NCBI GenBank assembly: GCA_020137815.1
Contig: CM035350.1
Location: forward strand, 8,635,765 to 8,699,764
Length of the DNA stretch: 64,000 nt
Origin: Hormiphora californensis
Taxonomy: Eukaryota > Ctenophora > Tentaculata > Cydippida > Pleurobrachiidae
Direction of reading: 5' to 3'
Shown: one piece after another, positions 51,770 through 63,800 of the stretch
How the letters are laid out: every line of letters starts with the position of its first letter
How positions within the stretch are numbered: the first letter of the stretch is position 1
Notes under the pieces: generated by a model
The model's input: the letters and a program-made list of their open reading frames with translations, nothing else
Databases searched by the model: none
Told to the model about the DNA's origin: nothing
Program-made: the position numbers and the translations under genes

Positions 51770-54700
51770 TCATACTTCGGGGTAAGGAACCAGGACACGG
51801 TGTTCGCTTTTCGCATGCGTCGCTGAGGAGGGGGATGTTGAGTTACTCAACAATGAGGGGGATGTATAGGTTTTCAAGAGCGATGTAATGTTTAAATATA
51901 ATTTCTTTAAAATGCTCTGTGCAAGGGGGCTCGAGTTTTCACTATGCACAGGCCAGCTGGGAGGCTGATATGTATAATTGTTAAAACGGGGGGGGGCCAA
52001 CGCTCATTTTTTATATATTTTTATATATTTTATATACCTTTTTTTTGGAAAAAAAAAACATAATTTTTTATATATATATAAAATATATAAAAATATATAA
52101 AAATACATATGAATATATAAAAATATATAAAAATATATAAAAAATATATAAAAATATATAAAAAATTGTGCCGAAAGTGTGAAAACAGAAAGCTGTTTTT
52201 CGCCATAGCGGGATCCCGGATCAAATATCATTCAATTGATCTCAAACTTGGTCAGTATCTTCATCTAGATAATCCTGATGATTTTCCGTCATCAATGTGA
52301 CGTTTGTAACATCGTGACGTCGCGTCAATAACGTCAAAATGACGTCAAAAATGATTTGTTTTTTAGTTTCGCGATCCCAACCTCTCTTCACCAGTTCTAG
52401 TACATCTGCACGGATCAACATACAAAAAATGATTGAAATCACACCAAAACTGGTAGATATTATTAGGCCGGAACCTCTCTTCACCAGTTCTACTTTTGAC
52501 AGTGCATAATTCACTTTTGAACACATTCTCAATTATGTAAAACAGCTATCACCCTCTCAAACACTTAAATTAACTCTATGAAACATATTCAAGTGAACAA
52601 TAGATGGAAATAATCCCTTTTTTTGAAAGTAAAAGGGGTGAAAAAAGGGTTTATTTTATATATTTTTATATATTTTTATATATTTTTATATATTATTTAT
52701 ATAACTTTATATATTTTTATATATTTTTATATATTTTTATATATTTTTATATATATATAAAAAATTCCAAAATTAAGGAAATATATAAAAAATTCGTTGG
52801 CCCCCCCCCGTTAAAACAGTACCTTGTTACTTTGATTGCTGCCGGGTAGTTCTGGAAGCTGAAACACAAGCTCCTACTGTTAATTTACAGGGCTCAATAT
52901 GTTATATAGGAGCTCAGTATATTAGGAGCTACCATTGAGAGACGGGGAAGGAAGTCTATATTGGTAAAATAAACACTAGACTACCCACGAGGTAGTAGGA
53001 GCTGAGTTATAAGGGGTGGGAGCTGTTATAGAGTTTTCTGAGACACGTACGGCGGGAGGGCTTGAGCAAACACCATGAACAAGGGTTGTTGAGTTGTTGT
53101 TAGGGGTGAGGAGCCCCTTACTTGCAACAAATGAAGCTGAGAAAAGGGCGGGGCAATGCTACACGTGTTAGGCTAGCTAAGGTAAGGTCAGCTAATAGTA
53201 TGCGCCTTCCTGATTCTGCTGTGTTGCGAAGGTGAGTTCGTGGAGCTGATAGTGTTTCGAGTAAATAGTAGTTTTAAAAGGGCCGACTAGAATACTAAAA
53301 ATAGCTGAATTGCTGTTATCGAGAATAATAGTTAGGATTGAATGGACCAGTCTAGAAACTTTCAGAATAACCTGCGCTAGTAAAGTAAAGGCGTTCTACT
53401 ACACAATAAACTTGTTCAAGTATTTCGTCACAATAATTAAAACACTTCTAAAAGGGCGGGGGATAGTAATAAAGACTAAATGATAGGTTTAGCCAAAACA
53501 GTGTCTACAATAATGTCTGACTGGCTAGTGGCTACTGCTGTTACTGCTGTCTATACAGTGGGCCTGGGTGGCTGTTTTTGTGTCATGTTTCAAGTAATGT
53601 AATGTTAATGATTATTGATTGAAAGTTCAAATGTGCCATGATCGTGGGATTTGGGCCAAATCATGCAGGTTGGTAGGCACTAAAGTCGAATGGCGTCTTC
53701 ACCAGCTGAAGTACATAGAGTCTCTGTCAGAGACTAACGAAAAAGAGTGAAAATGGGAAGACGCGATCCGACTTTGGGGGAAATATATATTTGAAAGAGG
53801 ACGCAAAATATTCTGGAAAAAAAGTAACAATCTCTTACAACACATCTGTACACTATAAAGACGTAAAGATGGGGAATACCATCAACAATTCACTCACAAT
53901 ATTTTTTATTTTTAGAGTTTTCAAAAACTTGACACGGTCACGTGGGATTATTTACACTGTTAGGTACTGTCTGACACACAAACACATGTTCTATTTACAA
54001 TTGTTATACAAGCTGACTCTACTTCGTGTTGATCAAGAATTGTAGAAGAGGGAGAACTAACACGCCCCCGAGTACACTCAACTTCTCTCTCACCCTTTCT
54101 CTCACCCTCTCGTCTCTCCAGGTATATATTGTTTGAGAAACACAGACAGACAGACATGGTTCATTTAGCCCGTACCTTGTTTGTTGGATCGGGTTTTGAT
54201 AGTAATCCATCCTCGCTGTTCGCTGAGATCATGTCATCGTCTATGTGCTGCGGGGAATCAGAGGGTTAGGATGGTAGTACATAGGGGCCGGTTGGCTTGA
54301 AGAAATGAATATGGGCTGAGATAATGAACGAGGAGGTATTAATGTTATTGCGAGGTGGAGAAAGGGGACTTGGAAGGAGTTGTATGGTAGGCAGGATTTC
54401 ACACTGTGTGGGTGGATTTAGCTTGTTCATACTCGGAGTTACTATACACGTGACAGGGTTTAGCACAATACTGGGTGTCCCAAAATAGTCCCAGACGGAG
54501 CTGTCAGTATGGTGAAGTAGCACTATACTATTACATATTATAATGACATCATCTATCTACTACTATCATAACAGCTGCTAGCGTCCCATCACCAACATTT
54601 TAGGGCGGGGGTGTTGAAATGTGTCGCATCTGGTTCTGCATCTATTATTATCATAGGGGGACACACATGTGTGTTCTGGGGGCTCATATTGCAGAGCCAT

Positions 54701-55544
54701 GAGAAGCAGAATATTTCTAAACAAGCTTCCTATCAAGTTCTATCATGTGTCTTTCTTTCTTTATTTCTCTCTCCCATAGTAACGTCATCTAACTATCCAC
54801 CTAACTGTCCTAGTCGATCTAAAACCTAAAGTTGAGTATCAGATGAGACAGTTAAAGGGGCGACCAGTATTATAGACAGTGGTAGACAGTTAATAAAGGG
54901 GCGGCGAGGAGAAAAGGGTGTTCTCGAGAAGGAAACAGATGGTGTGGAGGACCCCCCTTGAGAGGGAGGATGGGGGAGGGGTTATCACTGCCAAAGAGGA
55001 CGTTGAGAACCAGAAAAAAGAGACAAAAGTGAGTGAAACACCTGTGACCCCCATCATGTACCTAATAACATACCCCCCCCCCTCCAACATAACCCAGGCA
55101 AATAAAAAATTCCGACCAAATGAAGATCAGAAATTTTAGGTCGATACATCAGGTGAAAAGTTAGATGATCAATTAATCGGGACCATCATGATTCCCATCG
55201 CTTACCTTTGACCAGGTCACTCCATGTTCCAAAGTAAAGGTAAAGTGATCCTTGGTGCTGTGGATGTGTTTCGGCTTGGCGGTTGTCCCTGTTGGTAGTG
55301 GGTACACCAGGACTGATTCACTGATTGGCGAGCCAACCCACTTCCGGTTAACTGTAGGGGTAGTGTTTAGTTCATGTTCTGTTCATACGAGAAAAGGAAC
55401 GGGGATGGATTGGAGAGTGGGAAGGGGGTGTGGACTGGAAGATGATGGGCAAGGTGCGGTTATGGATAGTGTTATAAACTGTTTTTAAATCACCGTAAAG
55501 CATAAGCCGTATTAGCGGTTGTCATGCAGATGGTAACGAACGAA

Positions 55545-55582
<38 letters not shown>

Positions 55583-57852
55583 CAGAGAGAGCCGAGATAG
55601 AGGAGAAGGAAGGAGGAGGTTGAGCGCAAGAGAGGGGAAGAAGGGCGATGCAAGGACTGAGGAGAGAGGACTACTTGTGAGACGCGAGAGAGGAGAGAGA
55701 GGGTGGAGAGAGGAATGAGAGAGAGAAGATATTGAGAGAGAGGAGATTTTTTTTTTTTTTGCGAGACGAAGAGAGAGAAGAGAGAGGAGAGAGGCAGAGG
55801 GGAGAGATGCCACGAGCGAGAGAAGGGGAGAGAGGGGAGAGGGCGAGAGCGAGAGAGCGGAGGGAGGGGAGGGGGGAGAAGAGGTGGAAGGAGAGGAGAC
55901 GAGGGAGGCTGCATGGAAGCAGAAGAAGAAGCGGACGAGATGGGGGAGAGGCGGGAGAGTAGGTGATGGGGAGTGTCGCGGAGGAGAGACGTAAGTGAGA
56001 GATGAAGAGGGATGGTTGCGATGACACGGGACGAGAGATTATGAGAGAGAGGAGAAGAGAGAAGGGAGAGAGAGGTGAGAGAGAATGAAGTGAGAAGAGC
56101 GAGAGAGAGCGTGAGAGAGAGAGTGGAGAGAGGGATGAGTAGATCAATGAGAGGTAGAGATTTAGAGAGAGAGAGATGAGGAAGAGAAGAGAGAGAGTTG
56201 AGGAGGGAGATATGAGAGAGAGAGGGCGGGAGAGAGGGGGAAGGAAGGGAGAGAGGGACGAGGGGAGAGATAGAAGTGAGGGAGAGTGGAAGTATTGGAG
56301 TGGAGGAATAGAGGAGGCGATGTCGAGAGATCCAGAGGACGGGGAGGTGGAAGTTGATCGAGAGAAGAGTCGAGAGGAAGAGTGAGATGGACAGGAGAGG
56401 AGGAGAGACGAGTGAGTGACGTACAGAACGAGGGAGAGAGAGAGAGAGGAAGACTGGGAGTGGGATAAGCAGGAGGGAGAGCGGAAGAGGCGAGACGGAG
56501 AGCATGAGAAGGTTGGAAGAGGGATGAGGAGAGGGAGGAGAGGCGTGGAATCTGAAAGGGTACGAGCAGAGAGTATGAGAGTGAGAGAGGTGAGTAGAGA
56601 TAGAGAGTGGCAGTGAGAGCGAGTGAGGAAAGGAGAGTTGAGGAAACGAGGAAGGGATAGGAACAGCGAAGGAGTGGAGAGAGAGTGAGGGAGTGAGGGG
56701 GGCGAATGGAAAGAACCTGTCAGAGAGGGTGGACGAGATGTGAGGAGAGGAGTTGAGGCATGGAGGGAAGTGGGATAGCGAGAGACGTATTTTGAGCTAA
56801 GAGACAACTATAGAAACAAAGGTGCGGTAGCGGGGAGTTGTGGTTTCAGTGCATGACTCGAGTTGCATGAGGAGATATGTTGGATGCACGCCAATGACCT
56901 TCAGTCTCACTGACTCTTTATTTCTCTGTCCCCCCTCTCTCTCTCTCTCTCTCCCTCTCTCTCTTATCCAGGTTCCCCATGATGGGACCAAAGTGCAGCA
57001 TCCGTAACAGTGCATGTAACCTAACCAGGACTTCAGGGAGAATATAAATCATTCCCAAACTGTAACATAACACACCCCACGACCGTTACCTGACGGCTTC
57101 ACCGATACGAGGTAACAATCTCTCCTGACTCTCTTTAGTAAATGTAACAATCTCTCCTGACTCTCTTTAGTAAATGTACCAATCTCTCCTGACTCTCTTT
57201 AGTAAATGTACCAATCTCTCCGTGCCGTACTCTCTTTAGTAAATGTAACAATCTCACTTTTTAACTCACCCTTGTGACACTTGTCGATCTGTACAATTTC
57301 TGGGGGACACCCCTTACACGTGCTCAGCCGGGTAGAACCGTTGGCACTCAACTGCTGGTTTGCGAAACCTGGCAGGAAAGAAGCATGTTTTAAAGAAACT
57401 AAATAGTTGGTCAGAATGGATGGAATCGGACTCGGGGCTACTGGACTAAAGTGAGACCTAAACACAACTGGCGTACGGAAAATAAAATACAATTTCAGCA
57501 CTGTAGAGATCTCGAATTATCGCGCCCTCCGTCAAGTCGAGATTGGGATCTAATTGGGTACACTCACACATCTCCGCTCCCCTATCCCTGTGATCCGCTG
57601 ACCGGGCTCTATATTCTCCTTGAAGTTGGCTTAGCCTGAGCCCTGATCTTGAGAAGGATTCTCTTTAGTTTCATTCATTCATTTCATGTCTCTCTCTAGT
57701 CTGCCATGAACTTTAGGTCTTGCAGTTGGAGAAGGGAAATGAACACAAGCTAGTTTTGCAGAGAGATAGAGAGAGATAGAGATAGAGATAGAGATAGAGA
57801 TAGAGACTGACTGAGATAGAGACTGACAGAGATAGAGATAGAGATAGAGAAT

Positions 57853-57888
<36 letters not shown>

Positions 57889-60800
57889 TTGAGAATGGGA
57901 GAGAAAGAGAGAGAGAATGAGACTGAAAGACATAGAGAGAAAGTCAGAGAGATCATAGACAACGATAGATAGAGATAGAGATAGGTGCATTGTAATTATG
58001 GGATTATATGAGAAAGAAACTAAGAACGGAGAGAGAGAGAGAGAAAGAGAGATGAACATTGAACAAAGAAATGGAGAGAAGGGGATAGAGGGAATAAAAA
58101 AGTACAATCAATGCATTATAAGCATACAACTCATTGAACAACACAAGCAGAAAATGTTCACTTTACGGTTACTTCATTTGAGATTTAGGTGAAGTCCAGA
58201 AAATCCAGGTAACATGAAGCCAGCTTCCGTACCCGGAAGGGTGTACAGTGTACATCTTTGTCACCCCTGACCCCATTAGCAGCCCCGGAAGTCACCTGAT
58301 ACCGGCTTCCGTACCAGGATCAATAATGTAAGGTCGTCTTGTGTTTCATATATCTCTTTTTTGCAATGATAAGTAATATAAGTTCAGTTGGTATTTGTGG
58401 AAAGTTTGATTTGTCTAAGAAGTTTTGTTGACTCCGTCTACGAGTAGAAGGGCGCGGCTCAGTCCCCTGAGCGCGTTACGCAGCGCCCTCGTGCTGAAAT
58501 TGTTTGCTATTTTCCGTACGCCAGTTGTGTTTAGGTCTCACTTTAGTCTGGGGTGGCGGCTACCTCAGACTAGCTGTGGGGTAGTTTCCCATTGTTATTA
58601 CCTGCGTAGTAGTTACGTGTTTCTAAACCGGTTTTACTAGCTGTTACCTGCGTAGAAGGGTACCAGTTCTTTAAGAACCATCTTCTGCGCCTCATCGTAG
58701 TGAGAAACATCCTTATCAAGATGGCCTCCTGGGCTGGACAACCTGCCACAAATCTTCTGTCCTATATCTACCGTTAGATCAACCTGTTGTGTGATATGAC
58801 GTCACCACGGTATCTTCTTTTGTGATATGACGTCACAGACACAAATCAAGTGAGATGATGTGAGGAGATTACAGGGTTGATAGTCGATATTCTTTCTCAT
58901 AAAGTAAGGGTACTTGCAGTTCAATGTGAATTGGAACTTGGAAGTGAATTGGAAGTGGATCATGCCTCAAATAGGATAGTGATGTGAGTGGGAGGTGATG
59001 TGAAACGTCATAATGATCTCCTGAAACTGAAGCGTGAGCTTTTAAAACAATGAACTACTGTATTAGTGGATCGAGCGGATAACAATAAGTCAACAACTAG
59101 ATAATTAGAAGATAACAAACTAGTTGTTAACCTGTTTCCGTTGTGCCCAGGGCAACTTCTTAGTTTTCTCCGTGCTGGTGATATCAACCTTACTCTGCAC
59201 TGGACTGTCAGGGTTGCTGCTTTGACCCTTTGATATCACCGAGGGTGTGGGGGATCCGGTTGGGGACCCCAAGTTCACTGGCTGAAACATGGCGTGTGTT
59301 ACGAAATAACCCCTTTGTGTGCTGCCAAGGGAGGGGTAAACCTTCGTTATCAGTTGTAATAAAACTTGAATATTTTATGTAATGATAACCTTTTTTTCAG
59401 AATCTAACAGCAGCACTGCTACTGCAGCTGCCCAGTCTAGACAATGGTGTTATATTGTTTAAAAAACAAAAGTTTTATATTTTAGAGGCGCCAGTTCGAC
59501 TGTTATCTGACCAGCCCTCTCCTCCCTCTGCTGATAAAATGCAGCCTTTCACCTGACCAGATGTTACAGAGTCATGCCTGGGAACATTGCATACCATAGG
59601 GAGAGAGAGGCGACACACACATGGCAATATGATGCACAGATAAAACTGGGTCAGAAACTTCTACGGACGAGTATTTGGTATTGCCTGAATGTTTCTAGGA
59701 CTTGCCTCGCTCTGTCTCACCGCACATGACAATAAAGGCCAGAGTTAACCAGAAGGAAGTATCATACTCTGAACTTGCCAAACACTCTAGCAGAACATGT
59801 CTAGCAGAACATGTCTAGCAGAACATGTAACCTGTACCAGGTGGTCTGGTGGAGGTATACCTTTTCCTGTGTTGGTTCAGTAGGTATCTGAGGGTCTAGG
59901 TAACAGTCGACTATTGCCTCTAGTTTCCGTAGTATAAAATCAGGATCAGTATCTGTGTGGTGCATCTCCTTGAATCTTTGCACCTGACACAGGGATATTC
60001 ATGGTTCACTGTTTGTTAAATTTTGGCCATGAATAAAAGGGTCAATGACTATATCATATAGTATATGTATATTGATTGTTACAATTAATAATTAAGAAGA
60101 TTTAGAAGAACCCACCTCAACCCAAAAGTGTAGATCATTGATAATAAAAGGGTATCCGTCCTCTGCCCCATGCTCTGCTAGATACTTCTCGAAAAGTAAC
60201 AGTTCCTCTGGCCATGTGCCAGACACGCTCATCAGCAGATTCAGCAGCTTGTGATATAATTCTTTCGTAGGTGTAGCTCTCCCTGGCACCTAGGAAGGGA
60301 GGGAGTCAGGAGGTTTCAATCACACTGTCTATTCACACGACACACCCACTTTCTCTCTCTGTGGGGTATTGTTGCCACACTGGAGAATGTGTCTGAAAAC
60401 TAATCACACTATATCCCCCATTGCATGTGTGTGCTTGTTGACTCGGCGTCTCCAGGGGGGATCGAGGGATGGTTCAGCGCCGCGCACTGAGAGTCCATGC
60501 ATCCATGCACCCTGCCGCGCGCTTTGACATCGCTGTGCTTTCATTTGAAGCGAGTGAAATTGTATCCCGCACCCTCCGTACCTTCTTATTCTTGCCTCTA
60601 CCTCTCCTTCTCCCTCCGATAACGAATGATTGCTGACTGAGAGTTGAGTTGTCGTCGGAAGCACTTCTCTTCCGTATAGCGGCTTGTGTTAGGGGTAGGC
60701 TCTGGGAATGTTTAGGGTTACATTTTCCCAGGGAAACTCAGACAGGGACTATTGTTTAACTAATTAATTACTGCTAAAACCTGATTGATTGAAATTCCGT

Positions 60801-63800
60801 ACACTCACATGGACATATTCGTTGAATGACTTCTCTATAGCTGGTTCACAGAATGTCAGAGTCTTCGTGAGAAGTGGAGAGGGAGGTCGGGCAGTCTGAT
60901 CTCGACTCATCTTAGTCAGGAGTTCCGTGGGGAAATTATACGGCCTGGGGGTACTTGGTTGATAGGTTTTAGCATTAACAATAACGTCAGTGAATCACAC
61001 TCATCTCCAAACACCAATAAATCTCCCAAAATGTTACTTTTTGTCCTTGTAGATGAAGTGTGTCCTGTGGATATGTTCTGCTTGTAGTGCTCTGAGTTGT
61101 TTGTTTGATTGTTTATTAATCTCAAAGAATGAGGTGAGATCTCTCCACAGCAAATATTGGCACATCTTCTCTCCTGTCAGGGCGTGACTTGCCCAGTTTC
61201 CAAACTTGTCCATTGCCCTGGAGGGGTGGTGTAGGGTCAGGGAGATAGTAGGGCTAGGGGGAGATAAGGGGAGGTATTAACCAGTCTTTAGGAGAATAAA
61301 TCTAGAAATAAAAAGATTAATATTATCACACTGATGGGATGAAAGGAAATCAGCGGGACCGTGACACACAAAGAGGATAGTAATCCAGGTGCAGAATTTT
61401 AATGGTTAAATTGTTTTAAGTTGCTGACTTGACAGTTATCACCGGCCCCCATTATCCCTCATTGTCACTCCCTCCACCTGTCAGGACACATCTCCCACTA
61501 TAAAACCCCCCTCACCACCCACTTCAAACCAACCCAACCAACCAACCAACAACACAATGAAGCTGTTCCTGACTGTTCTACTCGGCCTCCTGGCCTGCAG
61601 TACCTACGCTGCCCCTGCCCTCTCGGCTGAACAGGAACTCCAGTCTATTGCTGACTTCCTGGAACGAGTGAAGGAGATCTATACCACTCTGAAGACCCGA
61701 GGAGCTGAGTTCGTGTGCAGTGCCAAACTACAGGAATTACTGGACATCCTAGGCCTGCCCAATGAGCTAGATGGAGCCGTCCAAATGGCCCAGAGTTGGC
61801 TGTGTGGAGGTAGTGATGATGTAGTGAGCTCTGTTGCTAGTGCTGATATCGCCCTCCAGGGATGGACTGATAAGATCAAGGAGATCTACAACACCCTCAA
61901 GACCTACGGATATGATCTGGTCTGTGGTGCCAGCCTCCACGAGCTAATGGACATCCTGGGCCTGCCCGACCAACTTGACGGTACCGTCTCCATGATCCAA
62001 GGATGGATCTGCTCAGAGGAGGAAGCCAAGATGACCAAACGGGAGGTAGCTATTGTTGGAGGATTTAACGACTGGTTCTGGGATACCGTGGCCAAGCTGA
62101 AGGAGTATGGAACTGGAATTGTCTGCACTGCTAAACTCCAGGACCTGATGGATCTTCTTGGACTACCTGATCTCCTGGATGGAGCTGTCAAGATGGCCCA
62201 AGAGTATGTGTGTGGGGGAGAGGACGAGGAACTCAAGACCACCTCCCTCCAGACCATCTATGTGAGTGGATTCATCGATACAGTCAAGAGGATCTTTGCT
62301 TCCTTCAAGAACTACAGTTACGAGCTGGTGTGTGGTGCTAGTCTCCACGAACTCCTTGATATCCTTAGGTCTAGCCTGACCAGCTGGATGGTGCTGTCAC
62401 CATGGCCCAGGGATGGTTCTGTGACGAGGAGGTAACCCCAGAGAAGAGATCCCCCCTGGTTCATCACCCCCGCCATGGAGCTGGCATGCCGTCCAAGGAT
62501 TCTACGATACCGTCCAACACATGTACCAGCTGCTCAAACAGTACGTGGTATCCTTCGTGTGCAGTGCCAAACTTCACCAGCTCATGGATCCTCCTAGGAG
62601 TTCCTGACTGATCTCGATGGTGCTGTCAGCATCGCTCAGAAGATGATCTGTGGGCTGACCTCCTACAGCTCTTGCCTCTGCTGATGACATGCGAGGATTC
62701 TTTGATACAGTCCAGGAGATATTCTACAAGCTGGTGGAGATGAGCAAGGAGTACTGTCTGTGGAGCTGACATTCCTGCCTATTGTTCCAGGAACTTGGTC
62801 TAGCCTGATTCCATGACCTGGGCCGTTAATGTCGCCGTCGGATGGCTTTGCAATTAATTGTATAACATTGTGTTAACCCCTCAGTAAATCATATTGAGTT
62901 TTTAGCTTGTTACAAAGAAACACCAGTCTCATGTCACACTCCATACCCCAATCCATACCCCTTTTCTATCACACTCCAGTCCCCCCTTCCATACCCCTTT
63001 TCTATGACACTCCCCCACTCACGTTCTGTTATTGATAGACTCTGTAAAGGTTGCCACATATAACTCACGTTCTGTTATTGATTGACTCTGCAAAGGTTGC
63101 CACCTATAACTCACGTTCTGTTATTGATTGACTCTGCAAAGGTTGGGATGTGCATGTTCGCAAGATCCTCATCTTCCAACTCACTCTCATTGTCACTATC
63201 AAACACCGTGTGTAGCTTCTTCTTCTTTCCCTTCTTGTGCCGGTATGCACGGTAGCGCCTCCTACTGCTGGGAGGATAGGGTGTGTTAGTATACAGGAAG
63301 AGACCCAAGAAAAATATAAATCACGTACATCTAGACTCCCACAAGAAACATTGGTTAGGAACCCAAGCAAAATGGGATCTAACGACTCCCACAAGTAACA
63401 CTATTCACAGACTCCTAGTCACACAACTCCCCACTACTCACTGGATGTTACGTTGTCCCTGCATCTGTTTGATTCTGTTCTCAGTTATTGTCTTGATCTC
63501 CTTCATTATATCAGGACGGGACTCTAGATACATCTCATAATCCTCCTGTATATACTCCTTCCAGGCCCGCCGCAGGAACAACATCAGATTACCTGGGGAT
63601 AAAGTGTGGTGTTATGTTCTAACCCAGCGGGGGGGGGGGGGGGGCCGGGGGGGGGCCGGGGGGGGGGGTTTGAACGAGGCAGTGTCATGAATCAAGACAG
63701 TAGTTGAATAAGTGGGGAAATTTGTCACATGATATCCTATATCTCTTTTCTCCTCACCCTTTGCGACATCGAATACAGAGCTAGGCACCACATCCTTTAG

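Noticed and set aside
54918-55139. Plus-strand frame with VITAKEDVENQKKETK
   Set aside because: No start context, no clear splice pair, and opposite to the well-supported RGS22-like exons on both sides.
55522-56807. Long minus-strand frames (327 and 378 codons) rich in Ser, Leu and Pro
   Set aside because: They follow directly from the homopurine block. Composition is what CT-rich DNA gives in any frame, and no splice or domain evidence exists.
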